A stretch of DNA of 64,000 nt from Octadecabacter temperatus (lineage in GTDB: Bacteria; Pseudomonadota; Alphaproteobacteria; Rhodobacterales; Rhodobacteraceae), in the NCBI RefSeq assembly GCF_001187845.1, contig NZ_CP012160.1, positions 1,240,001 through 1,304,000 of the forward strand, in the 5' to 3' direction. Position 1 is the stretch's first letter, and each line of letters begins with the position of its first letter. Shown piece after piece: positions 16,304 through 25,426 of this stretch. Position numbers and translations under genes: made by a program. The notes beneath the pieces are model-generated. The model worked only from the letters and a program-made list of their open reading frames with translations, did not search any database and was not told where the DNA came from.

Positions 16304-16659
16304 TGACCTTTTCTACCACCCGCATGAAACCCGATCCTTTGGCATAGTAAGCTCCTTAAAGGTGTTTTCCATGCAGTGTGGATCAATCTAACACCCCGAA
16401 ATTGCTACACAATATTCTACACGGTAGGTCGATTGCGGGATGCGTTATGGGAGGATACCCCATGGATGTTCATGGGGCAGGGTGCCAGCGGGAAGACCTT
16501 CGCGACGGAAAGAGAGTTCAATTCCCATTCCACGATGGCCCACAGGGGGACGAAATGCGGACCTTAAATTTGGTGCGAGCGGTCAGAGTAATTGATCAGC
16601 AATAAACTCGGCCGCAGACATCAAACCAACTTGCGGGCGAACTCTTTAGCGAAAGGCAA
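16304..16659. other. non-coding stretch after tRNA-Ser, possible integration scar
   Basis: 356 bases without a convincing gene. On the minus strand a 10-codon frame (16313-16345, [10 protein letters not shown] then stop) has a good AAGGAG 6 bases before its ATG and runs into the tRNA boundary, as though the front of a longer gene had been cut off by recombination. Two overlapping plus-strand frames (16376-16605) show no known motifs and have no ribosome-binding site. Confidence 0.4.
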
Positions 16660-18288
16660 CTATCGTGTGACATGGGGGGGCAGATCCCGCCCCATAGCCT
16701 CATTCTCTTCTTTGTTCCGAACGCCAATATAGACGCCCGGGGGTTCGCCTTTGTTCGACATCATGTCGATGAAACCTGCGGATCGCGTAATTCGGGTGTG
16801 GTGTTTACGCGCCCAGTCAAAGTGAAGCGCCGCCAGCCGTTCAATCTGGTCTGCGTGAGCGGGATCGTTGCCAAGATCGACAAGCTCATCAGGATCGGAT
16901 TGTAGGTCAAACAGCAATGGGCGCATTTTCTCAACGTGGATATATTTCCAACGTCCGTCGAAGATCATCGTCAGTCGCGCGTCGCCTTGATCAAGGCCCA
17001 ACGGTTTGCGGGCTGCGCGGGTAGAATAATCGTATTCCGACACCGCATAGGTCCGCCAATCGTCCCCCGTATCGTGCAGTAATGTCGAAAGAGAACGGCC
17101 TTCTATAATGTGCGGTTTCGCCTCCCCGCCCATGAATTCAAGGAACGTCGGCGTAAGATCAATCGCCTCAACTAAGGCGTCGGTTGACGTGCCCCGTGTT
17201 GCATCGGCTTCGCTGCGCGGATCATAGACGATTAACGGAATTCGGGCAGAGCAGTCAAAGAAAAGGTCTTTTTCGCCCATCCAGTGATCGCCCATGTTGT
17301 CGCCGTGATCAGAGCAGAACACGATCATGGTGTCGTCCATCCGCCCCGTGTCGCGTAGATAGGCGAACAGACGGCCCATTTGATCGTCGAGCTCTTTGAT
17401 CAGCCCCATGTAAACGGGTGCCACGATGTTGCGGAGCTCCTCGCCTGAGAAGGTTTGGTTAACCCGCATGTCCATCCATGCCTGCATCAACGGATGATCG
17501 GTTTGGCGCTCAGCGTCGCTGCGGTTTACGGGCGGCAAGTCGCTTGGCCCGTACATGTCATTGTAGGGGGCAGGCGCAAGATAGGGCCAGTGGGGTTTGA
17601 TGTAACTCAGGTGACACAGCCATGGCTGGTCGCCTTGTTCTTCAATGAAATCGATACCGCGAGTGGTCAGCCACGCCGATTCCGAATGCTCCTTTGGCAC
17701 TCGCGCGGGGAGGCCAGAGTTCTCTAGCATCCAACCAGAGCACATTTCACCGTCGGGCCCGATGGCCGTGTTGGCCCATTCTTCCCAAGGGTTATCGCCG
17801 TCCATGCCGTTTTCACGCAGATATCTATCGTAGTCTTCCCCACGGCGCATGGGACAGTCGGTATGGTTCTCGCCGTCGTCGCGCACGTATTCCTCAAAGC
17901 CGCATTGCGCGACCAAGGCCCCGATGGTGCTTTCAGGTGTGATGCCTAGGCGTTTCATACCCTCTGCATCCGGAAGCATGTGAGTTTTGCCAACAAGCGC
18001 ACATTTTGCACCTGCTTCGCGCAGATGATCGCCCAGCGTGGGTTCCCCAACGCGCAGCGGAAACCCGTTCCACGTCGCTCCATGGCTACGAGTATAGCGC
18101 CCCGTATAAAAACTCATCCGGCTGGGGCCGCAAATGGGTGACTGGACGTAGGTTTTGTTGAACCGCATGCCTTGGGACGCCAGCCAATCAAGGTTGGGGG
18201 TGTCAATATGCGTCGCACCGTAGCAACTGAGGTAATCCCAGCGCAATTGGTCAGCCATAATGAAGAGTACGTTTTTGGCCTTACTCAT
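16660..18288 (-). CDS. sulfatase / phosphonate monoester hydrolase-like enzyme
   Basis: 542-residue member of the alkaline phosphatase superfamily. The formylglycine motif is C53 in SPICGPSRMSFYTGRY (CxPSR). N-terminal metal ligands sit in FIMADQLRWD, and the second metal site is FCSDHGDNMGDHWMGEKD. The C-terminal stretch (RWKYIHVEKMRPLLFDLQSD) resembles phosphonate/phosphate-ester hydrolases of this group more than classical arylsulfatases, so the substrate could be a sulfate ester, a phosphodiester or a phosphonate monoester. There is no signal peptide, so it acts in the cytoplasm. First gene inside the tRNA-flanked segment, on the minus strand with fpr and marR. Confidence 0.88.
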   Translation of the reverse strand: MSKAKNVLFIMADQLRWDYLSCYGATHIDTPNLDWLASQGMRFNKTYVQSPICGPSRMSFYTGRYTRSHGATWNGFPLRVGEPTLGDHLREAGAKCALVGKTHMLPDAEGMKRLGITPESTIGALVAQCGFEEYVRDDGENHTDCPMRRGEDYDRYLRENGMDGDNPWEEWANTAIGPDGEMCSGWMLENSGLPARVPKEHSESAWLTTRGIDFIEEQGDQPWLCHLSYIKPHWPYLAPAPYNDMYGPSDLPPVNRSDAERQTDHPLMQAWMDMRVNQTFSGEELRNIVAPVYMGLIKELDDQMGRLFAYLRDTGRMDDTMIVFCSDHGDNMGDHWMGEKDLFFDCSARIPLIVYDPRSEADATRGTSTDALVEAIDLTPTFLEFMGGEAKPHIIEGRSLSTLLHDTGDDWRTYAVSEYDYSTRAARKPLGLDQGDARLTMIFDGRWKYIHVEKMRPLLFDLQSDPDELVDLGNDPAHADQIERLAALHFDWARKHHTRITRSAGFIDMMSNKGEPPGVYIGVRNKEENEAMGRDLPPHVTR

Positions 18289-18350
18289 ATCTTTTCCACT
18301 TCTTGTTCTGCGAAATGCGGAAACGATCGAACGTTCTTTCGCTTTCGAAT

Positions 18351-19190
18351 TCAGTCCAAAAACGCTTTCTCGACCACATAATGCGCAGGCTTTGAATTTG
18401 CGCCTTCTTCAAGGCCATAGTTTTCAAACATGTCCTTGAGTTCAAGATTGAACGCCATGTTGCCACAGATCATTGCGCGATCGGTTTGCGCGTTCAATGG
18501 CGGTACGCCAAGATCTTCAAACGCCTCGCCAGACTTCATAAGGTCTGTAATGCGGCCCATCTTTGGGCTCTCTTCGCGCGTTGTGGTCGGGTAATATTTG
18601 ATCTTCTTCCTGAAGCCTTCACCGATCACATCGTTAAGCAACTCATCCGATTTCAAATCTTCGATCAGGTCACGGCCATACGTAAGTTCACCGACTTCGC
18701 GGCAGGTGTGGGTGATGATGATCTCATCGTAGTCTTCATAGGTCTGCGGCTCGCGCAAAAGGGATGCAAAAGGCGCAAAGCCAGTGCCGGTTGCAAAGAA
18801 CCAAAGACGTTTGCCGGGGATCAAAGCGTCGTGAACCAAGGTCCCGACTGGTTTGGGGCGCAGGATAACCTCGTCGCCAACTTTGATGTGCTGAAGGCGC
18901 GATGTTAATGGGCCGTCAGGGACCTTGATGGAATAGAATTCCATTTCTTCGTCCCATGAAGGGGATGCGATAGAATAGGCGCGCAATAGCGGTTTTACTT
19001 TGCCTGTCTCGGGGTGTGGTTCGCCCATCAGGCCAATCATGACAAATTCACCGGACCGGAACCGTAATGATGCAGGGCGCGTACAACGAAAGCTGAACAG
19101 GCGGTCGGTATAGTGTTTAACCTCGGTCACGGTCTGCGCATCGGGCAGGGCGGGGACGGTTTTGGTGGGTGCAGTTGATGGGTCAGTCAC
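18351..19190 (-). CDS. fpr: ferredoxin--NADP+ reductase
   Basis: 279-residue FAD enzyme that exchanges electrons between NADPH and ferredoxin or flavodoxin. The FAD-binding motif is LLRAYSIASPSWDEE (RxYS). The NADP-binding side shows FFATGTGFAPFASLLREP and MICGNMAFNLELKDMFENYG. The C-terminus HYVVEKAFLD is of the bacterial Fpr type. It lies between the hydrolase and MarR genes on the minus strand. Two ferredoxins (27088, 27450) and a flavoprotein are encoded in the same flanked segment, so it could feed or drain that redox chain. It could also be the ordinary housekeeping Fpr. Confidence 0.93.
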   Translation of the reverse strand: MTDPSTAPTKTVPALPDAQTVTEVKHYTDRLFSFRCTRPASLRFRSGEFVMIGLMGEPHPETGKVKPLLRAYSIASPSWDEEMEFYSIKVPDGPLTSRLQHIKVGDEVILRPKPVGTLVHDALIPGKRLWFFATGTGFAPFASLLREPQTYEDYDEIIITHTCREVGELTYGRDLIEDLKSDELLNDVIGEGFRKKIKYYPTTTREESPKMGRITDLMKSGEAFEDLGVPPLNAQTDRAMICGNMAFNLELKDMFENYGLEEGANSKPAHYVVEKAFLD

Positions 19191-19222
19191 GGGTGTTACT
19201 TCCTCATTTTCAGATGGTAGCG

Positions 19223-19702
19223 CTAAGAAACATCGTTTCGTTTTTTCGCCATGTGAATATCCCTAGGAAAGGGTGGGTGTGCGCCAAGGCCCTGAACAAT
19301 ATCGTAACTTGTATGAAACATGTTCGCCAAAGCGTCTTCGCCGACGATCTCTATGAGGTCTCGTTCGATCTGATCCCAAGTTTGGCGGGTCTTATGCAGA
19401 AAATCCTTACCGTTTGCAGATAGCACGAGCTGCTCTGAATAGGCGCGCCCTTGCGTTCGAGTGGATGGTTCAATCAATCCTGCCTTGCGCAACCGTTGCA
19501 CCATTTGACTCATCGCGGATGCCGTCAGGCTAAGTGCTTCTCCAACGCGCGCGGGCACTGGGTCTTCAAGACGGTCGATGACATCCAAGACGCGGCCTTG
19601 CGTCGAGGTTCCACCGAAACCGGCAAGATCTTCGCGCAGCTTGTCAGAGATAATCTGGGCGGCATGCAGGATAGGGTGGAACTGGGGAATGCGGTCAACC
19701 AT
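19223..19702 (-). CDS. MarR family transcriptional regulator
   Basis: 159-residue winged-helix regulator. The DNA-binding part is visible as VGEALSLTASAMSQMVQRLR followed by KAGLIEPSTRTQGRAY. I chose the start MVDRIPQFHP because a 20-bp near-perfect palindrome lies just outside it; starts further up (19750, 19888) would place that operator inside the gene. With this start the transcript would have a very short or no leader. It is divergent from the ABC transporter operon at 19958 and is the obvious candidate to regulate it and itself. MarR ligands are usually small aromatic or thiol-reactive compounds, but none can be named here. Confidence 0.85.
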   Translation of the reverse strand: MVDRIPQFHPILHAAQIISDKLREDLAGFGGTSTQGRVLDVIDRLEDPVPARVGEALSLTASAMSQMVQRLRKAGLIEPSTRTQGRAYSEQLVLSANGKDFLHKTRQTWDQIERDLIEIVGEDALANMFHTSYDIVQGLGAHPPFPRDIHMAKKRNDVS

Positions 19703-19705
19703 ACC

Positions 19706-19725
19706 AAAGTTAATATATTGACTTT
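19706..19725. promoter_or_regulatory. 20-bp palindrome between marR and the ABC operon, probable MarR operator
   Basis: AAAGTTAATATATTGACTTT has two 10-base halves that match as reverse complements at 9 of 10 positions, as expected for a MarR dimer. It covers a minus-strand -10-like TATATT for marR and a plus-strand TTGACT (19718-19723) that could be the -35 of the ABC operon. Confidence 0.65.
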
Positions 19726-19957
19726 TGTTTTTTGCAAGTACAAAGTTCATGTGAGCGTAATCAAACGTGAGGGTTAAATCAGCTTTGGGAGGAGCTGATT
19801 TTAACAAGGAAACGCATCGCAAAGTCTGCGGGGTTTGCGTTCGACCACGAAGAAGGAGCTTCACGGCACAGACCTCAGATGGTCGCATTTCGTTGAATGG
19901 ATCTACATCCCGGCATTCGCGTCCATCGAGGATAATAACACTAGGGAGGAAGACGAA

Positions 19958-21457
19958 ATGAATAGCAAAATACTAGGTTTGATTGTTGGGCTGGGTGTAT
20001 CCGCCTCGGCAATTGGCACCGCGATGGCGGAAGACGGAGAAAGAGGCACCCTGCGCTGGGGCACTTTCATCCCACCAACGTTCCCACTGAACCCAGATCA
20101 AGCAATTCCAGCCGGAACGATGGCGCAACTTACGCTGATGTACGACTCGCTTGTGGTCGAAGATCTTGATGGCATGCTTGAACCAAGTCTGGCCACGTCG
20201 TGGACTATCGACGGCAGCACCATCACCATGCAATTGCGCGAAGGCGTGGTTTTCCATGACGGAACGCCCTTTGATGCTGAGGCCGTAAAGGCAAACCTCG
20301 AACACACGCAGGCAAACGCCCTGCCTCCGATTGCTTTCCGATTGAATTCCATCGACTCCGTCGAGGTTATTGGCTCGCATGAAGTGCGCCTCAATCTGAA
20401 GTCTCCTGATCCCGTGCTTATCTATGCGTTGGCGCGCCAACCTGGCATGATGATCAGCCCCCAAGGCTTGGAAACAGCCAACACGACGCCGCTTGGGACT
20501 GGACCTTATGTGTACAACGCGGATGCGGGTATCGACGGATCGCTTTATCACTTCGACGCGTTTGACGGCTTTTATGACCTGTCGCAGCAAGGCTTTGATG
20601 CGGTCCAGATCAACGGAGTACCTGAGCCGGTTGCACGCGCTGCAGCACTGACGAATGGTGACATGGACGGCGTGCATATTACAGGCGCCGACGCAGCCGC
20701 CTTGACGGAGCAAGGGTTTACGGTGTCCGAGAACAAGTCGGTTGTCTTCGCTCTCGTGCCAATGGATCGTGATGGCACAATGGCGCCCGAACTGGCCGAC
20801 CCACTTGTGAGGGAAGCTCTTCAGTATGCGGTTGACCGCGAGGCTCTGGTCGACGTGATCGAAGGCGGTATTGGGTCTGTAACCAATCAGCTTTACTCAG
20901 ACCCCGCATCCCCTTGGCACATCGATGATCTGACAAATTACACCTATGATCCCGACAAGGCGAGCGCGCTCCTTGAAGAAGCAGGGGTCAGCGATCTTGA
21001 AGTAGATTTGCCCGTTGCTTTCATCTTCGGAAAACGCACTCAGGCGCTTGGCGGGTTGCTCCAGAATGTGGGTATCAGCGCCAATTTGGTTCCGGTCGAT
21101 CTGCCACATGTTGCAACATACCTGAGCGGTAATTTCGGTATGGTCTACGCACCTGTAGAAGTCCTTCACCCGAAAGACTTCCTTGAGCAGTACATGCTTC
21201 CAAGAGGGCTCTTTAATCCGTTTGGGGTCGAGGATCCTGAGTTGATGGCCTTGTTTGAAGAAGCTTCCGCAGCGGCGCCTGAAGATGCAGATGCACTTTG
21301 GACCGAGTTGTTGAAGCAGTTTACTGAAGCGAACAACATCATTTTCGTAGCGAACTTCAGTGGACCCGTCGTAACCGGACCAAACCTCGAAGGTGTAAAC
21401 CTGCGCATGCACATGCCGGCTACACCGACTTGGCGGTCCATGCGGTTCGCAGACTAG
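19958..21457 (+). CDS. ABC transporter substrate-binding protein, family 5 (peptide/nickel type)
   Basis: 499-residue periplasmic binding protein with a cleavable signal peptide (MNSKILGLIVGLGVSASAIG, cut after TAMA). The SBP family 5 signature is MLEPSLATSWTIDGSTITMQ followed by LREGVVFHDGTPFDAEAVKANLEHT. The start has an excellent AGGGAGGA 7 bases upstream. It captures a ligand for the permeases that follow. Family 5 members bind oligopeptides, nickel chelates, opines or glutathione-like molecules; the true ligand cannot be read from the sequence. A strong hairpin follows the gene. First gene of the MarR-facing operon, after a leader of about 200 bases. Confidence 0.92.
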   Translation: MNSKILGLIVGLGVSASAIGTAMAEDGERGTLRWGTFIPPTFPLNPDQAIPAGTMAQLTLMYDSLVVEDLDGMLEPSLATSWTIDGSTITMQLREGVVFHDGTPFDAEAVKANLEHTQANALPPIAFRLNSIDSVEVIGSHEVRLNLKSPDPVLIYALARQPGMMISPQGLETANTTPLGTGPYVYNADAGIDGSLYHFDAFDGFYDLSQQGFDAVQINGVPEPVARAAALTNGDMDGVHITGADAAALTEQGFTVSENKSVVFALVPMDRDGTMAPELADPLVREALQYAVDREALVDVIEGGIGSVTNQLYSDPASPWHIDDLTNYTYDPDKASALLEEAGVSDLEVDLPVAFIFGKRTQALGGLLQNVGISANLVPVDLPHVATYLSGNFGMVYAPVEVLHPKDFLEQYMLPRGLFNPFGVEDPELMALFEEASAAAPEDADALWTELLKQFTEANNIIFVANFSGPVVTGPNLEGVNLRMHMPATPTWRSMRFAD

Positions 21458-21464
21458 AGAGCGC

Positions 21465-21489
21465 ATGAGCCCGCTGATGGCGGGCTCAT
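21465..21489 (+). terminator. strong hairpin after the binding-protein gene
   Basis: ATGAGCCCGC-TGATG-GCGGGCTCAT is a perfect 10-bp stem 8 bases after the stop, without a T-run. Such hairpins commonly stabilise the binding-protein message and attenuate read-through into the permeases, giving more binding protein than channel. Confidence 0.75.
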
Positions 21490-21522
21490 ACATTGCTAGG
21501 TCGATAAGGTGAAAGTCATCAA

Positions 21523-22470
21523 ATGTTGATATTTTTTGGGCGAAAACTCGTCGGGGCGCTCGTTATGCTGATCGTCTTGTCGTTTCTGATTTTTGCCATC
21601 GCCGTGGCATTGCCCGGGAGTGCGGTTGACCTTCTGCTGCCCGCTAACATGCGCACAGTCGAAGCCGTGGCGGAGCTGGAGGCCGAGCTCGGCCTCGACC
21701 AGCCGGTTGTCGTTCAATACGTGAATTGGGCGATGGGAATGCTGAAAGGGGATTTCGGGAATTCCTTTTCTGACGGCCAAGCCGTATCGACGCGTATTGG
21801 ACCAAAGGCGATCGTGACATTCCAATTGGCAATCGGCGGATTGATGGTCGGCGCGATCATCGGCATCACCGCCGGAGTGGTGTCCGCAAGGCGCGCGGGT
21901 TCCAAGCTCGACACAGCGATCAACGTCGTTGCGTCCACGGTGATTGCGGTCCCGCCGTTTTATGCAGCACTCGTCCTCGCTGTGATTTTCTCTGTTTGGC
22001 TCCAGCTCATTCCGTTTGGCGGCTACGTGCCGTTTAGCGACAGTCCGCTGGAATGGGTGGTGCGCATGGTATTACCATGGTTTGCGATTGGTATTCCGGG
22101 TGCAGCCTCACTCAGCCGCCAGACACGATCTGCGGTTCTAAAGGGGTTGGATGCACGCCATGTGCAAGCAACCCGAGCCTTAGGCTTCAGTGAAAACGCG
22201 GTCGTGCGTGGTCACGTCATGAGAAATTCGATGCTCCCTATTGTGACTGACATTGGCTTTCGAGCCACAGTCGTCATCGGGTCATCCGTGGTGGTTGAAA
22301 ACGTTTTCGGCCTCCCAGGCTTGGGTCCGTATTTAATTTCCGCCGTGCAAACCAGAGATCTGCCATCGGTACAGGCCGCTGTTTTGGTGCTCTCGGGGGC
22401 TGTGATCATCGTCAACTTGGTTGTTGATTTAAGCTATGCGTGGCTAAATCCAAAGGTGCGAATTTCATGA
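21523..22470 (+). CDS. ABC transporter permease, DppB/OppB type
   Basis: 315-residue inner-membrane permease with six hydrophobic segments. The N-terminal part (FFGRKLVGALVMLIVLSFLI) is typical of DppB. The cytoplasmic EAA loop, which contacts the ATPase, reads DARHVQATRALGFSENAVVR followed by GHVMRNSMLPIVT. It forms the translocation pore with the permease half of the next gene. Its stop overlaps that gene's start by 4 bases (ATGA), so the two are translated together. Confidence 0.92.
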   Translation: MLIFFGRKLVGALVMLIVLSFLIFAIAVALPGSAVDLLLPANMRTVEAVAELEAELGLDQPVVVQYVNWAMGMLKGDFGNSFSDGQAVSTRIGPKAIVTFQLAIGGLMVGAIIGITAGVVSARRAGSKLDTAINVVASTVIAVPPFYAALVLAVIFSVWLQLIPFGGYVPFSDSPLEWVVRMVLPWFAIGIPGAASLSRQTRSAVLKGLDARHVQATRALGFSENAVVRGHVMRNSMLPIVTDIGFRATVVIGSSVVVENVFGLPGLGPYLISAVQTRDLPSVQAAVLVLSGAVIIVNLVVDLSYAWLNPKVRIS

Positions 22471-24437
22471 GCACAGTCATTTCCAAAAACTCCGTTTCCA
22501 AGACTTCTAAGGCGACGCCTGACACGCCGAACCGACGGCTTTTGCGTAACCTTCGAAGCCAACCGCGCGTTGTCTTTGCGCTCGTCATCATCGCCATTGA
22601 GATATTTATAGCTGTCTTTGCACCTTGGATTGCGCCGCATGATCCTTCTGCGCAAAGCCTGCGCAACGTGTTGGTCGGACCAAGCATGGATCATTTGCTT
22701 GGCACGGATGATCTCGGTCGCGACGTATTCAGCCAGCTGATCTGGGGCTATCGATACGCAGCCATTTCTATTCTGGTTGGAGTAAGCACAGCCGCGCTTA
22801 TCGGGATACCAACCGGACTAGCTGCGGGCTATTTTGGTGGACGTACTGAGCGTTCAATTATGTGGGTCGTGAATCTGTTCATCGCGTTGCCTGGCCTCAT
22901 TATGCTGATTGCCGCATTCACATTGCTGCCTCCCGGGCTTATCCCCGCAATGGCGGCGGTTGGTGTTTTGCTGTCAGCGATCTATGTCCGACACGCGCGA
23001 GCAGCGGTGCTTGCGCAGCGCGAACAAACCTACGTTGAAAACGCCAAAGTGCTTGGTTTTTCCGATTTCCACATCATCCTGCGTGAGATTTTGCCAAACG
23101 CGTTGCCACCGTTGATCGTTCTGATGGCGATCACCATGGGTGTCGTGATTGTACTGGAGTCCGAGCTGAGTTTCTTGGGGCTTGGCGTGCCGCTAGATAC
23201 CCCGACTTGGGGCCGTATGCTTGCCACCGCTCGGGAATTGCTCATCAGAGAACCGTTCCTCATCGTTCCACCAGGCATCGCGCTGATCCTCAACGTGGTT
23301 GCGTTCAACCTTCTCGCCGATGGGATCCTGCGAGCATTGGATCGCAAGCACGACATTCCGACGCCAAGCAAGGTCATGATGGCTTTGCACGGTGGTGGCC
23401 TGCCCAATGACCGCCAAGCCAGTGACGACGCCACAGTTGAAAAGGGTCTCCAGCTTTCAAACGTTTCTGTGTCGATACCGGCCGTTCGGGGGGAACCGAT
23501 CAGGCTCATTCGCGATGTCGCGTTTTCCCTTAAGCCCGGCGAAACTGTGGGCGTGGTGGGCGAGTCCGGTTCAGGAAAAAGCATGACCGCCTATTCCATT
23601 GTCGGGATGCTGCCCTCAGCGATCTTGGTCAATGAGGGCTCAATCAAGCTTGATGGGCAAGAACTTGTCGGGAACAGCCGTGATGAATGGGAACAGATCC
23701 GTGGCCGTCGCATCGCCATCATGTATCAAGAACCCCACGCGTCAATGAACCCGACCCGAACGGTGGGGTCCCAATTGCGCGAAGTGATCAAACATCACCA
23801 AGGTCTCGATACAAATGCCGCAACCGCAGTCGCGCTCGAGCTGTTGAGCAAAGTTCGCATTCCAAACCCGCAAGAGATCATCAACACCTATCCGCACCAG
23901 TTGTCAGGCGGCATGGCTCAGCGCGTCGGTCTTGCTCGCGTGCTCGCGTGTAAACCTGAAACCCTGATCGTTGATGAACCGACCAGTGCCCTCGACGTTA
24001 CGGTACAGGGTCAAGTGCTCGATTTATTGAAAGAGATCCAAGCCGACATGGGAATGTCGCTTCTCTTCATATCCCACGACATGGGTGCCATTGCCGAAAT
24101 CTGTGATCAGGTGGTTGTAATGTACGCGGGCGAAGTCGTTGAAGACGGGCCGGTTGGCGAGTTGTTTAAACGCCCTCGCCACCCTTACACCGCAGCGTTG
24201 TTGAACGCTTCTCCTGAGCCCGAGATTGTTTCGGATGAGATGTTCGTTATCGAAGGCAGTGTTCCTTCAGCCACTGAATTCCCGCTTGGGTGCCGCTTCC
24301 ACGCACGGTGTGACTTTGCGCACGACGCTTGCGCAGCAGGGCCGGTCGCTATGTTTACGCTGACAGAAGACCACCATGCCCGTTGTCGACGCGTCGATGA
24401 ATTAGACTTCAACTTGCGAGATCGGACGCCATTATGA
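22467..24437 (+). CDS. fused ABC permease (DppC type) and ATPase (DppD type)
   Basis: 656-residue fusion. Residues about 20-290 are a DppC-like permease (PWIAPHDPSAQSLRNVLVGP; GTDDLGRDVFSQLIWG; EAA loop VENAKVLGFSDFHIILREIL). From about 330 there is a full oligopeptide-type ATPase with Walker A VGESGSGKSM, signature LSGGMAQRVGLARVLA, Walker B TLIVDEPTSALD and H-loop FISHDMG. The C-terminal Cys-rich oligopeptide extension is CRFHARCDFAHDAC. The start ATG overlaps the DppB stop; a GTG 27 bases earlier is less likely. Separate genes are the norm, but this fusion occurs in some proteobacterial importers. No stop or frameshift is seen at the junction. Confidence 0.9.
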   Translation: MSTVISKNSVSKTSKATPDTPNRRLLRNLRSQPRVVFALVIIAIEIFIAVFAPWIAPHDPSAQSLRNVLVGPSMDHLLGTDDLGRDVFSQLIWGYRYAAISILVGVSTAALIGIPTGLAAGYFGGRTERSIMWVVNLFIALPGLIMLIAAFTLLPPGLIPAMAAVGVLLSAIYVRHARAAVLAQREQTYVENAKVLGFSDFHIILREILPNALPPLIVLMAITMGVVIVLESELSFLGLGVPLDTPTWGRMLATARELLIREPFLIVPPGIALILNVVAFNLLADGILRALDRKHDIPTPSKVMMALHGGGLPNDRQASDDATVEKGLQLSNVSVSIPAVRGEPIRLIRDVAFSLKPGETVGVVGESGSGKSMTAYSIVGMLPSAILVNEGSIKLDGQELVGNSRDEWEQIRGRRIAIMYQEPHASMNPTRTVGSQLREVIKHHQGLDTNAATAVALELLSKVRIPNPQEIINTYPHQLSGGMAQRVGLARVLACKPETLIVDEPTSALDVTVQGQVLDLLKEIQADMGMSLLFISHDMGAIAEICDQVVVMYAGEVVEDGPVGELFKRPRHPYTAALLNASPEPEIVSDEMFVIEGSVPSATEFPLGCRFHARCDFAHDACAAGPVAMFTLTEDHHARCRRVDELDFNLRDRTPL

Positions 24438-25426
24438 CCACGCCAATGCTCGCCATTAACGATCTGAACGTAACCTACCCCGGGCAGAGGGGGCTGTTTG
24501 TTAAGCCCGAAGGATTTTGCGCAGTTGACGGTGTCAGCTTGTCCGTAGCGCCGGGCCAAACTTTTGGGTTGGTCGGCGAGTCCGGCTCAGGCAAGTCTAC
24601 GGTTGCCAGAGCCGTTCTTCAGCTGGCTCCGGTAACGTCGGGCCAAATCATATTAAACGGCAAAGACGTTTCCAGTCCCAAGGGTGAGGCGCTCAAATCA
24701 TTCCGCCGTGAAGTGCAGGCTGTATTTCAAGACCCAACCTCGGCGCTCAACCCGTCCATGACAATCGGGGACGCGATCGCTCAAGTCCTTAAGAAACATC
24801 ACCTCGCGACTGGCACTGCGCATGAACAGCGTCAAGAAGCGGCGCGATTGTTGGACCTCGTACAACTCCCTTCCGCGATCGCTGGGCGGCTTCCAAGCGA
24901 ATTGTCAGGAGGTCAGCGGCAGCGCATTGCGATTGCCCGTGCCTTGGCTGTCCAGCCCAAGGTAATCCTGTGTGACGAACCAACCAGCGCACTCGATGTT
25001 TCTGTCGCGGGTCAGATCGTAAACCTGTTTCGCGATCTACAGGCGGAAACCGGCGTGACCTATCTGTTCATCTCCCATGATCTTGGCACCGTACGACATA
25101 TCAGCCAACGCATTGGCGTGATGTTGCAAGGCCGATTGGTAGAAGAAGGTCCGACCGAACAGGTGTTCGCAAACCCGCAACACCCTTATACGAAAATGCT
25201 CGTCGCCTCGACGCCGGTGGCCGACCCTGAACGCCAACGCTTGCGCGCAGATGTGCGGCGTAACTACGGATCGGCGCAGCTCGCACCTAGAGGTTCCGAA
25301 GGCTGTCCGTTCCGGACTCGCTGTCCTGAAGTCATGGACATATGCCACAGCAAGCTCCCCGAAGTCGAAAAAATAACAGACGGCGGGCAGGGCCGTTGCC
25401 ACTTACTGAAACAGGAAAGATCATGA
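24434..25426 (+). CDS. ABC transporter ATPase, DppF/OppF type
   Basis: 330-residue ATPase, second nucleotide-binding subunit of the importer. Walker A is VGESGSGKSTVARA, signature ELSGGQRQRIAIARALAVQP, Walker B VILCDEPTSALDVS and H-loop FISHDLGTV. The C-terminal oligopeptide/dipeptide extension carries Cys residues (GCPFRTRCPEVMDIC). It overlaps the fused gene and the flavoprotein gene by 4 bases each. That ties the importer translationally to the oxidoreductase and suggests the flavoprotein acts on the imported compound. Confidence 0.93.
   Translation: MTTPMLAINDLNVTYPGQRGLFVKPEGFCAVDGVSLSVAPGQTFGLVGESGSGKSTVARAVLQLAPVTSGQIILNGKDVSSPKGEALKSFRREVQAVFQDPTSALNPSMTIGDAIAQVLKKHHLATGTAHEQRQEAARLLDLVQLPSAIAGRLPSELSGGQRQRIAIARALAVQPKVILCDEPTSALDVSVAGQIVNLFRDLQAETGVTYLFISHDLGTVRHISQRIGVMLQGRLVEEGPTEQVFANPQHPYTKMLVASTPVADPERQRLRADVRRNYGSAQLAPRGSEGCPFRTRCPEVMDICHSKLPEVEKITDGGQGRCHLLKQERS

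Noticed and set aside
16376..16605. Two overlapping plus-strand frames after tRNA-Ser
   Set aside because: No motif, no ribosome-binding site and compositionally odd. Treated as part of the non-coding scar region.
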